A DNA stretch of 64,000 nucleotides from Flavobacterium stagni (GCF_004122105.1 NZ_SBKN01000009.1:54346-118345); one strand, 5' to 3'. Positions 46,961-56,235 are shown, numbered from the stretch's first letter. Translations and numbers: made by a program. Notes: generated by a model not told the origin, from the letters alone.

Positions 46961-48121
46961 TTAAGAAACGAAGAAACGACGCGTTGAATTGGAAATATTA
47001 CGGAAATATGTCAGCGGAATTTGCCGGTCAATACTATGTTGTAAAAAGGCATACACCGTAATGTTTTCTGGGAACGTTGCAATGAACGTACCGCCGTTGA
47101 ATTGCAAGGCAACCAACTCAAGCGGTTGAAATAATTCGCCCAATTCCCGTTGGGATAACGACGACTCAAACTCTATAATCAGTTCGTTCGAATTAACAAC
47201 AGAAGTATCCTCTTTTGATTCGTGTAAGTTTTTCTGCTTGCCGTGTTTCAAGAAAATCACTTGATCGGAGGTTTTTTCAACTTCGTACAATTGCTGCGAA
47301 CTCAACACAATCCCAATCGGGCGAAACGGCGATTTGGCAATGGATTTAAAGTCTTCCAGCACCGTTTGCTGGGCCAAAATATCCAAGTTGGCTAAAGGTT
47401 CGTCAATCAACAACAATTTGGGTTTTCGCAAAAGCATGCGCGCTAATTCGAACCGCATTTTATACCCTGAAGACAAACTTTTCCAAGCATGGTGTTTGAA
47501 TTTACGCAAGCCCAATCGGGTGATGATTAAGTTGACCAAATGCTCGTTTTCCTCTGGGGCATAACCGTACAAGGTAGCAGTGAATTGTAGATTTTCAAAC
47601 ATCGATCCGTACCAAGTGTCCGTTCGCTGTGGGATGTACACCAATTGAGTGCGTAGTGCATATAAATCAGTATACGGGAAGTGATAGGTAATGCTCCCGC
47701 TGCTGGGATGCAATTCGCCACATAGACTTCGCAATAAAGTCGTTTTTCCATTACCGTTTTCACCGACGAGTCCTAAGATTTCACCTGCATGTAGCTTGAG
47801 TTGTATCGGACCCAATCCGAAGGCGCCATAACCATAATTTTTTACCAAATCGCTTGTACTCACCAATACATCTCGGGGAGCTGTCGGTTTATCTTTTAAA
47901 AAGGCATGCAATTCAGCGAGAAGTTCGCGATACCGTGCTGTCTTTTCCTCGATCGCATTTTCATTGTAATCCAACCAATCTAAAAACGCATTGGTTTTTT
48001 GATAAAATGAAAGATTTTCAGTGTCTAATGTCAAATCAACAATACGTTTGGTCAACAACGTATAGTCTTCAAACTTCAAGTAATCTTCGATTTCCTGAAA
48101 TTGTTTTTCAAATTCATTCAT
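46961..48121 (-). CDS. ABC transporter ATPase with helical N-terminal extension
   Basis: A 386-residue ATPase. Residues 1-85 are an unusual charged, mostly helical extension. The nucleotide-binding domain spans about 86-300: Walker A GENGNGKTT (120-128), signature LSSGYKMRFELARML, Walker B LLLIDEPLANLD, and a switch region with Gln (VLSSQQ) where His is usual. The C-terminal 80 residues form a further alpha/beta domain. It overlaps the upstream GNAT gene by 8 bp and is probably coupled to the membrane gene downstream. Cargo unknown. Confidence 0.83.
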   Translation of the reverse strand: MNEFEKQFQEIEDYLKFEDYTLLTKRIVDLTLDTENLSFYQKTNAFLDWLDYNENAIEEKTARYRELLAELHAFLKDKPTAPRDVLVSTSDLVKNYGYGAFGLGPIQLKLHAGEILGLVGENGNGKTTLLRSLCGELHPSSGSITYHFPYTDLYALRTQLVYIPQRTDTWYGSMFENLQFTATLYGYAPEENEHLVNLIITRLGLRKFKHHAWKSLSSGYKMRFELARMLLRKPKLLLIDEPLANLDILAQQTVLEDFKSIAKSPFRPIGIVLSSQQLYEVEKTSDQVIFLKHGKQKNLHESKEDTSVVNSNELIIEFESSLSQRELGELFQPLELVALQFNGGTFIATFPENITVYAFLQHSIDRQIPLTYFRNISNSTRRFFVS

Positions 48122-48680
48122 ATAGTGGCTTAAAATTTCGTTGTAACATTGAGTAAATTACGGTATCCCAAAAACGACCGTCAAAATATTCATTTTCAAG
48201 GATATGGGCTTCTTTAATAAAACCAAGTTTTTGCAGTACTTTTTCTGATGCCGCATTTTCCGGGTCAATAACCGCTTCCACAGAATGCAACTGCATGTGC
48301 TCAAAACCGTATTTTAAAATGGCAGTAACGGCTTCGGGAACAATACCTTGGCCATGGGCTTCGGGCAAAAGCATATAGCCAATTTCACTTCTAAAATTCT
48401 CGGGTTGGAGGCGGTAATGCCCCAAAACACCGAGTAATTTGTCTTCTCCTTTTCTTGTAATGGCCCAATTAATTCCCAAGTTTTCTTCAATTTTAGAGTC
48501 AATCATGTTAAAATGTTCGATAGCTTCTTCTTTTGTAGTCACCAAAGGTCTCGGAATATAGTGCATCACGTTTTTATCCCCGCGCAAGGCGAGTAATTCT
48601 GGCCAATCGGACTCCCGAACACGACGCAGAATAAGTCGGGAGGTGGTTAAAACAGGAAAAGGAGTGAAAGAATAGGACAT
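48114..48680 (-). CDS. GNAT N-acetyltransferase (RimJ/RimL-like)
   Basis: A 188-residue acetyltransferase: LTTSRLILRRVRESDWPEL start, acetyl-CoA-binding region IGYMLLPEAHGQGIVPEAV (core HGQGIVPEA), and NAASEKVLQKLGF near the C-terminus. RimJ/RimL-type enzymes acetylate protein N-termini or small molecules. The substrate cannot be inferred. The 8-bp overlap with the ABC ATPase gene suggests cotranscription. Confidence 0.9.
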   Translation of the reverse strand: MSYSFTPFPVLTTSRLILRRVRESDWPELLALRGDKNVMHYIPRPLVTTKEEAIEHFNMIDSKIEENLGINWAITRKGEDKLLGVLGHYRLQPENFRSEIGYMLLPEAHGQGIVPEAVTAILKYGFEHMQLHSVEAVIDPENAASEKVLQKLGFIKEAHILENEYFDGRFWDTVIYSMLQRNFKPLYE

Positions 48681-48770
48681 AACATATAAATTGGATGAGG
48701 TGAATTTAGTTAAATAGGGTTGAATTTGCCGTATTTTTTTATTTATTTGTTTTTTCTAATTTGTATAAGC

Positions 48771-51014
48771 ATGAAGCTAAATTTTAAAACTCCTTTAATG
48801 GTGGGTTTATTGTGGGTTACGGCAACTATGTCGGCTCAACAACAACGCCCAGAATCGGTGTACGATTACAACGAGGCCTTTGGTAACAATTTTTATACCA
48901 AAAATGGAACTGATACCCGTTCGGCGAGTGGTCAACCGGGGCCGAAGTATTGGCAAAACCGTGCCGATTATGTCATTACAGCATCTTTAAATGCTGATAA
49001 AAAAGAAATTTCCGGCTCTGAAGTGGTTACCTATACCAACAACAGTCCGGATAAACTGGGATTTCTTTGGTTGAATTTGGATCAGAATTTATTCAAAAAA
49101 GATTCCCGTGGGAATGCTGTAATTCCCTTGAAAGGAAGTCGGAACGGTGCTAAAGGACAAGACTTTGACGGTGGTTTTACCATCAAGTCGGTTAAAGTGG
49201 TGACCACAGCTGGTGGGAAATCTTCTGAAAAAGAAGCGAAATTCACCATTACGGACACTCGCATGCAAGTACAATTGCCACAAGCGATGGCTGCGGCAGG
49301 AGCGGTGGTTAAATTAAAAATTGATTTCTCGTTTGTTTCTCCCGATTATGGTTCTGACCGTATGGGGGTTTTGGAAACCAAAAACGGCCGCATTTTCACT
49401 ATGGCCCAATGGTATCCCCGTATGTGTGTGTATGATGATGTACGCGGATGGAATACCTTACCGTACCAAGGTGCCGGTGAGTTTTACCTAGAGTATGGCG
49501 ATTTTGATGTGACAATTACCACACCCGCTAACCATATAGTAGTAGGTTCGGGCGAGTTGCAAAACCCGGCTGAGGTGTATACCACAGAGCAGATGAAACG
49601 TTGGAATACTGCGAAAAATAGTGAGTCTACCGTGATGATTCGCACCGCCGATGAGATCACAAGTGCGTCTTCTCGACCCGCAGGTAAATCCACGTTAACT
49701 TGGAAATTTAAAATTAAAAATTCCCGTGATTTCTCATGGGCTTCTTCGCCAGCCTTCATCATTGATGCCGCGCGTATCAATTTACCGAGCGGTAAAAAAT
49801 CCTTGGCTATATCGGCATATCCAGTGGAAAGTTCGGGGCAAGATGCTTGGGGCCGTTCTACTGAATATACCAAAGCTTCCATTGAAAATTACTCCAAACG
49901 TTGGTATGAATATCCCTATCCAGCGGCTACCAATGTAGCGGGTAACGAAGGCGGAATGGAATATCCCGGAATTGTGTTCTGTGGTTGGGAGTCCAAAGGT
50001 GCCGATCTATGGGGTGTGACCGATCACGAATTTGGACACATTTGGTTCCCGATGATTGTGGGTTCGAATGAGCGTCTTTTCGCTTGGATGGATGAAGGGT
50101 TCAATACGTTTATCAATACCTTGAGTTCGCAAGATTTTAATAAAGGGGAATACCGCCAACCGAATGACGATATGCAGGCAGCGGCTTCGATGTTGATGAA
50201 TCCGGATATGGAACCGGTAATGGCGGCTCCAGATAATTTAGCCGAAGACAATTTAGGTATTTTGGCATACTATAAACCTGGTTCCGGACTTACGATGTTG
50301 CGTCATATTTTAGGCGAGGAGCGCTTTGATTTTGCTTTCCGAACTTATATTGAACGCTGGGCTTTCAAACATCCCCAACCCGATGATTTCTTCCGTACCA
50401 TGGAAAATGTGAGTGGTGAAGATTTAGGTTGGTTATGGCGCGGTTGGTTCTACAACAATTGGATGGCCGATCAAGCGATTAAAAAAGTACGCTATGAAAA
50501 AAATAATCCTGCCAATGGAGCCATTGTTTCTATAGCCACTTTAGAAAAACTTCCAATGCCTGTAATTGTTGAGTATACCACGGTTTCAGGGAAAAAAGGA
50601 CGTATGAACTTGCCGGTTGAGATTTGGAAACGCAATACGAATTGGACCTTTAAATTGCCATCCACTGAGGAATTAGCGACTATAACTTTGGATCCCGAAC
50701 ATATTTTCCCTGATATTAATGGAGAAAATAATGTTTGGTCGTTGAAAAAGGATGGCATAACGAAAACTAAGGATTACAGCGCTTTAACGGGGAATTATTC
50801 CAGTGAATTGATTCCGTTGAAAATCGTTTTAGGTGATGAAGATGGCAGTTTGACATTGAGTGCACAGGGGCAACCTACAATCCCGTTAGTGGATAAAGAT
50901 AACGGGTTGTTTACCTTTGATCAAGCGGAATTGTCAATTCAATTTACAGAAGACAAGCAAGGTTTTGTGTTAACGGTAGGCAAGCAAAGTTTTGGCTATA
51001 CCAAAGACAAATAA
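48771..51014 (+). CDS. M1-family metallopeptidase (aminopeptidase N-like)
   Basis: A 747-residue exported gluzincin. Start ATG 48771 gives a signal peptide ending TMSAQ; the longer frame from 48720 adds 17 hydrophobic residues and is less likely. The zinc site is HEFGH near residue 420 with the downstream Glu in MDEGFNTF, 18 residues later. GGMEYPGI serves as the substrate-binding GxMEN equivalent. The C-terminal 160 residues are beta-rich. It probably degrades peptides in the periplasm. No T9SS domain is visible at its end ([12 protein letters not shown]). Confidence 0.92.
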   Translation: MKLNFKTPLMVGLLWVTATMSAQQQRPESVYDYNEAFGNNFYTKNGTDTRSASGQPGPKYWQNRADYVITASLNADKKEISGSEVVTYTNNSPDKLGFLWLNLDQNLFKKDSRGNAVIPLKGSRNGAKGQDFDGGFTIKSVKVVTTAGGKSSEKEAKFTITDTRMQVQLPQAMAAAGAVVKLKIDFSFVSPDYGSDRMGVLETKNGRIFTMAQWYPRMCVYDDVRGWNTLPYQGAGEFYLEYGDFDVTITTPANHIVVGSGELQNPAEVYTTEQMKRWNTAKNSESTVMIRTADEITSASSRPAGKSTLTWKFKIKNSRDFSWASSPAFIIDAARINLPSGKKSLAISAYPVESSGQDAWGRSTEYTKASIENYSKRWYEYPYPAATNVAGNEGGMEYPGIVFCGWESKGADLWGVTDHEFGHIWFPMIVGSNERLFAWMDEGFNTFINTLSSQDFNKGEYRQPNDDMQAAASMLMNPDMEPVMAAPDNLAEDNLGILAYYKPGSGLTMLRHILGEERFDFAFRTYIERWAFKHPQPDDFFRTMENVSGEDLGWLWRGWFYNNWMADQAIKKVRYEKNNPANGAIVSIATLEKLPMPVIVEYTTVSGKKGRMNLPVEIWKRNTNWTFKLPSTEELATITLDPEHIFPDINGENNVWSLKKDGITKTKDYSALTGNYSSELIPLKIVLGDEDGSLTLSAQGQPTIPLVDKDNGLFTFDQAELSIQFTEDKQGFVLTVGKQSFGYTKDK

Positions 51015-51020
51015 AAAAAG

Positions 51021-51049
51021 AAAGCCCTCAGTAATTGAGGGCTTTTTTT
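51021..51049 (+). terminator. Rho-independent terminator after the M1 peptidase gene
   Basis: Perfect 10-bp stem AAAGCCCTCA / TGAGGGCTTT around GTAAT, followed by T. It can also serve the convergent DUF4199 gene. Confidence 0.88.
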
Positions 51050-51058
51050 ATGGGTAAA

Positions 51059-51574
51059 TTAGTTGGCTTTTTTTCGAAGAATAATGGCAGCCAAAAGGGT
51101 GATGATAATTCCAATGGGCAGAATCTCCATCAAGGTCATGCCAAAGCGATAAAACGGATTTTTATAATTTTCGGCCATTTCCTGCATCTTTTTAATCTGT
51201 TCCGCTAATACGGCAGGATCTAGATTGGATGCGTTCAACTGCTCGATTTGTTTGGCCGCAAACTTCTCCATAAAATCAGGGAATACGAATTGAAATTCGA
51301 TCATCCAAACGACAGTGTAACTCAAGGAGCCAATCAAGGCAATAATCGCCCCGATTTTCAGTCCGTCCACGAAAGTAAGCACGCCGCCATTGGCTTTTTT
51401 ATATTTTTCTAATGCTAGGAAAATGGTGGCAAATCCGACCAGCATACCCGCAAAACCAAGGGTTAGGGAAAGAGGTTCGTTGTCCATTTTTATAAACAAT
51501 ACCGTGGAGGCAATCATAAAAAGAACGATAATTACAGCCGCTATTGCGCTATACTTGTAAATAATGGATTTCAT
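51059..51574 (-). CDS. DUF4199 domain-containing membrane protein
   Basis: A 171-residue protein with four hydrophobic segments and a polar helical loop (about 105-145). Start ATG 51574 is chosen over an upstream ATG 36 bp earlier, whose extra residues are unconserved-looking. The GFAGMLVGFATIFLALEKYKKANGG segment (core MLVGFATIFLALEKYK) and FVDGLKIGAIIALIGSL fit DUF4199. Function unknown; likely inner membrane. Confidence 0.85.
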   Translation of the reverse strand: MKSIIYKYSAIAAVIIVLFMIASTVLFIKMDNEPLSLTLGFAGMLVGFATIFLALEKYKKANGGVLTFVDGLKIGAIIALIGSLSYTVVWMIEFQFVFPDFMEKFAAKQIEQLNASNLDPAVLAEQIKKMQEMAENYKNPFYRFGMTLMEILPIGIIITLLAAIILRKKAN

Positions 51575-51624
51575 AGTTTGTTTGTATTGGTTAGCAAGGT
51601 GAAAGTACAAAAAAGGATGAAATA

Positions 51625-52083
51625 TTAGCGGTTTTCTTCGCGAACTACTTTTGTTTTCGCTACAATGTCATACCATCCCGATCGGTTCCGATTAAAAACA
51701 ATCCAGAAAAAACCAATTCCAAATAGGAGCATAGAAACAATTTTTATCCCGTTCCGTTGGAGACTTTGCACCATAGTAATGTGTTCGCCATACCCATCAA
51801 CAACTTTAATCCCCATGATTTTTTTTCCCCACGTGCCTTGCCAAGTCGAACATTCCAAAAGAAAAGAGACTAAAATCCATCCTCCAAATACGGTAAACCG
51901 CACGGTTTGTTGGATGGCATAATACTGTTCGGGATTCGTTTTCATTAGCGAAGGATCTAAAACCGAAATATGCAGTATTTTTTTTGAAAATAAGACAACG
52001 ATCAGGAGTAGGGGTACTACATCAAGAATATAGGCTACAAAACGACGCGGAATTGAAGCTGAAGAAAATAAGTTGTATTCCAT
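51625..52083 (-). CDS. RDD family membrane protein
   Basis: A 152-residue protein with the RDD signature RRFVAYILDVVPL near residue 13 and the second conserved block WQGTWGKKIMGIKVVDGYGE. Three hydrophobic segments are expected. RDD proteins are often thought to be ion or small-molecule transport related, but evidence is limited. It ends 15 bp upstream of the DUF4199 frame, same strand. Confidence 0.9.
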   Translation of the reverse strand: MEYNLFSSASIPRRFVAYILDVVPLLLIVVLFSKKILHISVLDPSLMKTNPEQYYAIQQTVRFTVFGGWILVSFLLECSTWQGTWGKKIMGIKVVDGYGEHITMVQSLQRNGIKIVSMLLFGIGFFWIVFNRNRSGWYDIVAKTKVVREENR

Positions 52084-52109
52084 TTCAGAAAAAAAAATCG
52101 GTTGTAAAT

Positions 52110-52652
52110 TTATTTATTTTCCATAAATTCTGAGGCTAAAAGTCCAAATACCAACGAATCTTCGTATTGGTTTTGGGTAAAATAATGGGCCCGCAAACAG
52201 CCTTCTTCCCGGAATCCCATTTTTTGAACCAACCGTTGCGAGGCGATATTGTCCCGACCTATAAAGGCTTCAACCCGTTGCAATTGTAAGCTAGTGAACC
52301 CAAAGTGCAACACTGCGGCCAAGGCTTCTGTCATGATTCCTTGTTGTTTGTAGGCATCGTCATATAATCCATAGCCGATCTCTGCTCGTTGATGGTCCAA
52401 ATACCAGGTATGAAAGCCACACCATCCGATATAATTCGAACTAGTTTTTGAACGTATTAGAAAAAGGAGTAACGATTTATTGGCCGTTTCATAGCCTTTT
52501 TGCGCCCGTACTTTCTCTTTCTGAATTCGGTCTAGAGACAAATTCCATCGGGATTGTATTACTTCTTCAGAGTCGTGAATAAACTGCTGTTGGTATTCCT
52601 CAGCCGTAACACTTTCCAATAGTAATCGTGATGTTTCTAGTTGCTTATTCAT
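52110..52652 (-). CDS. GNAT N-acetyltransferase (RimJ/RimL-like)
   Basis: A 180-residue acetyltransferase starting MNKQLETSRLLLESV at ATG 52652. The acetyl-CoA site is around DDAYKQQGIMTEALAAV, and NIASQRLVQKMGF marks the C-terminal subdomain. It is a distant paralogue of the GNAT at 48114-48680. Substrate unknown. It stands 26 bp upstream of the RDD gene on the same strand. Confidence 0.88.
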   Translation of the reverse strand: MNKQLETSRLLLESVTAEEYQQQFIHDSEEVIQSRWNLSLDRIQKEKVRAQKGYETANKSLLLFLIRSKTSSNYIGWCGFHTWYLDHQRAEIGYGLYDDAYKQQGIMTEALAAVLHFGFTSLQLQRVEAFIGRDNIASQRLVQKMGFREEGCLRAHYFTQNQYEDSLVFGLLASEFMENK

Positions 52653-52760
52653 TGAAAATTCAAAATATTCTTCTGTTCGAAGGTACAATTTTTTAGGGCT
52701 ATTGATTGTATTTGAGTGATGATTTCAACGCAAACTTCTTTCTAGGGGTTTTGTTTTGGT

Positions 52761-52874
52761 TTTGTTCGAGATTTGTTCGGTAAATAGTGCGATCAACCCA
52801 GTATTTCCGTGGGTGGGTCCGAAGCGCTTCCGAACAAAACCCGAACAAAGGAGCAACGAATTCGGAACCCACCC
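52761..52874. repeat. Nested inverted repeats
   Basis: The outer pair TTTGTTCGAGATTTGTTCGG (52761-52780) and CCGAACAAAACCCGAACAAA (52830-52849) match at 18 of 20 positions. A second pair, GGGTGGGTCCGAA (52811-52823) and TTCGGAACCCACCC (52861-52874), pairs with one bulged base. The perfect palindrome GAAGCGCTTC lies at 52821-52830. Each outer arm itself has an 11-bp direct repeat of TTGTTCG. Confidence 0.8.
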
Positions 52875-52930
52875 GTCAGAATCGGTCAAGAGACGTCAAA
52901 ACCCGTCAATAGCCGTCATTACAAGTCAAA
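52873..52930. promoter_or_regulatory. Helically phased GTCA (TGAC) array
   Basis: GTCA occurs at 52875, 52885, 52895, 52905, 52915 and 52925, exactly 10 bp apart, mostly preceded by C or CC. The spacing rules out a codon repeat and places all six on one face of the helix, as in cooperative regulator binding. The cognate factor is unknown. Confidence 0.6.
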
Positions 52931-53165
52931 GAATTAAATGGATGATGAAGGATAACTTTTGAAAGGTAATTTTATGGATTAAAAAAAGAAATGAACGATA
53001 CAGAGAATGCGTTTAATTTTTTTATTATTCTAAAAAAAAGCGCCCCAAAAAATGAATTTATCAACACGAAATCGTTTTCGAAAATGACATTTTTGGTTGG
53101 CAAAAGTGTTTCCAGTAATTTAGAAGTTAGAAATAGTTTTTCCCTAACATGAAATCAAAACGACT

Positions 53166-56100
53166 ATGAAAAAAAATTTACTTCAATTATGGCTTTTGTT
53201 GGTCTTCGTGATTACCGGTTTTCAATCGGCATTTGCACAACCGGGCGGGTATGCTTGGGACCGATTTGGGTTGGGTAATGTGGTATTGTCGAATAATACG
53301 CCAACGAGCGGAATTTTGTCCAATACGACCCAGGCCACTTCAACTAACAATTATTATTTAATTCAATGGAACAGTTATGCCGATAAATGGTATAACACGG
53401 CTACACCGTACAACCAAGAGTTTACGCTAACTTGGGGCGGAGGTGGATTTAACGGACCGAATGCCGCCTTTACAGTGGCTCCCTCGTTAAACAAATACTA
53501 TACTATTCAGATTCGTGGTTTGGCGTATGCAAGCCGTCAAGCTGTGGTGATGGAAACCGATGCAGCACCGCAATCGTTTCATGCCAACGATGCTACCGCT
53601 GTAAGCAATCCGGGTTCGGTTTGTTCGGGAACTGCCGCAACGATTACAGTGAGTTTAGCAGGAGCAAAATCGGCACAAGAGCGCGTATTTATTCGTTACA
53701 GTAGTGCTGCAAATTTTTCAGGTTCCAAAGTTGTCGAAGCAACGGGTACAGGTTCCAACTGGTCTACGGCGACTGCTATTATTCCGGGTAGTGACAATAC
53801 TTCAGGAACGATTTATTATTATGCCTACACCACTACAGTGGCTGCCACCAATTCTTCGGATCATGATTTGATTACTTTGCGCTATGGAAATAATGGCGGA
53901 TCGAATTACTCGTATTCCATTACACCCAATCCTGGTTTTGTAAATACTCAATTTCCGGGTTCGGCTACCGTTTGTCAAGGTTCAAATTTTGATGCCTATG
54001 GACAAATTTATGTGGCAGGTTTAACTGAGGCTGCCGGACAAGGTTCGGGTATCGTGGCACAAATTGGCTACAGTAGTACCAATACAAATCCAAATACATG
54101 GACCAATTGGACTACAGCACCTTATTTCGGTCAAGCAGGTTCGGGAAATAATAACGACGAATACAAGGCCACATTTGGGAGTGCTCTGGCTCCTGGGACC
54201 TATTATTATGCCTTCCGATACAGTATCAATGGCTGTGCGTTTTTCTATGGTGGCTACAGTGCCAGTGGTGGTGGAACGTGGAATGGGACATCCAATACGA
54301 GTGGAGTGCTCACGGTTCAACCGAGCTTTACCTATTATCAAGATGCCGATAGTGACGGATTCGGAAATCCAGCTGTAAGTCAGGTAGCTTGTTCACAACC
54401 TGTTGGATATGTTACCAATTCATTAGATTGTAACGATGCACAATTGCAATATGTGGACAATGATGGCGACGGATTTGGTTCGACTACACTTGCTGCTTGT
54501 GGGGTTGCGAATAATACCGACTGTAATGATAACCAATTGCGTTATGCCGATGTGGATGGTGATGGATTTGGGTCAACAACCTTAGTAGCTTGTGGCGGTG
54601 TATTGAACAACACCGATTGTAACGATAACCAATTGCTTTATGCCGATGTGGATGGTGATGGATTTGGGTCAACAACCTTAGTAGCTTGTGGAGGTGTATT
54701 GAATAACACCGATTGTAATGATAACCAATTGCGTTATGCCGATGTGGATGGTGACGGATTTGGTTCGATGACATTTGTAGACTGCGGAGGTGTATTGAAC
54801 AGCTTAGATTGTAATGATAACCAATTGCGTTACACTGATGCAGATGGTGACGGTTATGGTACTTTACCCTTAGTGGCTTGTGGCGGTTCAACGATTAATA
54901 CGGATTGTAACGATGCGGTTGCTTCTATTAATCCTGGAGCAATTGATGTTTGTTACGATGGTATCGACAACGACTGTAACGGTAACATCGACAACATTGG
55001 TTTACCAGGAGGTTGTACGCCAATCTATACGGTTCCAGCAGTTACTGTTCCTAACTCAACCATCAGTTATGGTGCTTCTATCATTACGAGCTTAGTGGCG
55101 AACTGTCAAGGATATCGTTATGTGGTTACCCGTGTGAATCCTGCAGATGATACACCAATGTCAGCTCCTGTAACTGTAGATATGGGCTTACGTAATTTGT
55201 TCTTGTCCAACTTGTCGAACTATGCGTATGGTGCGAAGTTTAAAGTAGAAACTACGGTTCGTATCAATAACGTATGGCAACCGAACTATGCGCCGGCATT
55301 CTTCGTATACACGCCAACACCGTTAAGTACAGTGGCTTCCTGTGGAACTCAAATCTCAAATACAACGACTCAGGTTGCCAGTTCGGCAGTTGCTTTAGTA
55401 TCGGTTTACCGTTACCAAGTACAACGTTTGGATGCGAGCAACAACGTAGTAAGTACACAAGTAATTACAAGTGGATTACGTTACTTCTCATTCGAGCAAG
55501 TAACCGATTTCCGTTACGATGCCAACTACAGCGTATCGTGTGCGATTCGTAACTTAGACGGTGTATTCATGGCTTACGGTCCAGCATGTACTGTTCAAGC
55601 ACCGAAACACCCAACCAGTGAAGTTCGTGCTACACAATGTAACGATTATCAAGTGTTGAACAATAATGAATTTATTTATGCGAATTTAGTTCGTAATGCC
55701 GTTCAATACCGTTATCGTCTGTATAATATTGATCAGGGCTATGACTACAGTGTAGATAGAAATGCCAACTTCTTCCGCTTATCGGATTTCCCTGGTTTAG
55801 TTCCTGGAGAAACGTATTCCGTTCAAGTAGCAGTGAGCATGCCGGGTCAACCTGACTTTGGTCCATTCGGAAAAACATGTACGATTATTGCTCCAACTGC
55901 AGCTCGTACCATCGAGGATACACAAGCAGCCGAAGCAACTAGCTTCGAAGCGACGGTTTATCCGAACCCATTTGCAGAGAACCTCTATTTCAAAGTGAAT
56001 TCAGCGAGTAACGAAGAGTACACCATCCAAGTGTATGATATGTTAGGTAAATTAGTAGAAACCAAAACGGTTGCTGCGGATTCAGTAGAAAGCACAGAAG

Positions 56101-56186
56101 TAGGGGCTAACTTCCCAGCAGGTGTTTATAATGTAATCTTAACACAAGGTGAAAATATCAAAACACTTCGTGTGATTAAACGATAA
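53166..56186 (+). CDS. T9SS-secreted modular protein with tandem calcium-binding-like repeats
   Basis: A 1,006-residue protein: signal peptide ending SAFAQ; N-terminal beta modules including a YSS-repeat type (RVFIRYSSAANFSG) and GGSNYSYSI; D-x-D-x-D-G repeats (about 390-580); CYDGIDNDCNGNID, typical of MopE-like metal-binding motifs; a unique tandem-beta region (about 615-915) with LSTVASCGTQIS; and a type A sorting domain (about 930-1006: YPNPFAENLYF, IQVYDMLGKLVE, FPAGVYNVIL, ending TLRVIKR). No catalytic domain is visible. An adhesin or matrix role is inferred. Its 3' module is repeated in the next gene. Confidence 0.9.
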   Translation: MKKNLLQLWLLLVFVITGFQSAFAQPGGYAWDRFGLGNVVLSNNTPTSGILSNTTQATSTNNYYLIQWNSYADKWYNTATPYNQEFTLTWGGGGFNGPNAAFTVAPSLNKYYTIQIRGLAYASRQAVVMETDAAPQSFHANDATAVSNPGSVCSGTAATITVSLAGAKSAQERVFIRYSSAANFSGSKVVEATGTGSNWSTATAIIPGSDNTSGTIYYYAYTTTVAATNSSDHDLITLRYGNNGGSNYSYSITPNPGFVNTQFPGSATVCQGSNFDAYGQIYVAGLTEAAGQGSGIVAQIGYSSTNTNPNTWTNWTTAPYFGQAGSGNNNDEYKATFGSALAPGTYYYAFRYSINGCAFFYGGYSASGGGTWNGTSNTSGVLTVQPSFTYYQDADSDGFGNPAVSQVACSQPVGYVTNSLDCNDAQLQYVDNDGDGFGSTTLAACGVANNTDCNDNQLRYADVDGDGFGSTTLVACGGVLNNTDCNDNQLLYADVDGDGFGSTTLVACGGVLNNTDCNDNQLRYADVDGDGFGSMTFVDCGGVLNSLDCNDNQLRYTDADGDGYGTLPLVACGGSTINTDCNDAVASINPGAIDVCYDGIDNDCNGNIDNIGLPGGCTPIYTVPAVTVPNSTISYGASIITSLVANCQGYRYVVTRVNPADDTPMSAPVTVDMGLRNLFLSNLSNYAYGAKFKVETTVRINNVWQPNYAPAFFVYTPTPLSTVASCGTQISNTTTQVASSAVALVSVYRYQVQRLDASNNVVSTQVITSGLRYFSFEQVTDFRYDANYSVSCAIRNLDGVFMAYGPACTVQAPKHPTSEVRATQCNDYQVLNNNEFIYANLVRNAVQYRYRLYNIDQGYDYSVDRNANFFRLSDFPGLVPGETYSVQVAVSMPGQPDFGPFGKTCTIIAPTAARTIEDTQAAEATSFEATVYPNPFAENLYFKVNSASNEEYTIQVYDMLGKLVETKTVAADSVESTEVGANFPAGVYNVILTQGENIKTLRVIKR
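54333..54950 (+). repeat. Tandem 93/96-bp repeats encoding D-x-D-x-D-G units
   Basis: One 93-bp and four 96-bp units (starting 54426, 54519, 54615, 54711, 54807) each encode a 31-32 residue unit with DVDGDGFGS and DCNDNQL. A more divergent half unit begins near 54333. Units 2 and 3 are almost identical in DNA, differing mainly at synonymous positions, which points to recent expansion or conversion. Confidence 0.9.
54948..55495 (+). repeat. Direct repeat copy 1 shared with the next gene
   Basis: The codons for VCYDG through FSF are colinear, without net insertion or deletion, with 63453-64000 (offset 8,505 bp). Runs such as the stretch around LSTVASCGTQIS and VYRYQVQRLDASNN are identical in protein and nearly so in DNA. 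Confidence 0.85.
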
Positions 56187-56203
56187 AATATCTTTAAAAC
56201 GAT

Positions 56204-56235
56204 AAAAAGGGAGTTCGAAAGGGCTCCCTTTTTTT
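56204..56235 (+). terminator. Rho-independent terminator after the second T9SS gene
   Basis: Stem AAAAAGGGAG / CTCCCTTTTT around TTCGAAAGGG, followed by T. Confidence 0.85.

Larger units (their letters stand above)
52653..53165. other. 513-bp intergenic region with structured repeats
   Basis: There is no convincing gene. A 68-codon plus-strand frame (52756-52962) is mostly repeat-derived and is rejected. The region holds nested inverted repeats (52761-52874), six GTCA motifs at 10-bp spacing (52875-52928), and an AT-rich tail with a possible TAATTTAG box near 53116 before the T9SS gene. A six-codon ORF (53149-53169) ends on the start of the T9SS gene. Confidence 0.7.

Noticed and set aside
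52875..52928. Possible CRISPR or attachment site in the GTCA array
   Set aside because: The repeat core is only four bases with 10-bp spacing, too short for a CRISPR, and no integrase is nearby.
52756..52962. 68-codon plus-strand frame
   Set aside because: Overlaps the nested inverted repeats and the 10-bp phased array, and its translation has no recognisable features. The DNA structure explains it better.
54484..54891. 135-codon His/Arg/Tyr-rich minus-strand frame
   Set aside because: It is the reverse of the D-x-D-x-D-G repeats; its periodic composition follows from them.
54333..54950. Possible CRISPR array from regular repeats
   Set aside because: The repeats are in-frame coding units without variable spacers, and no cas gene is present.
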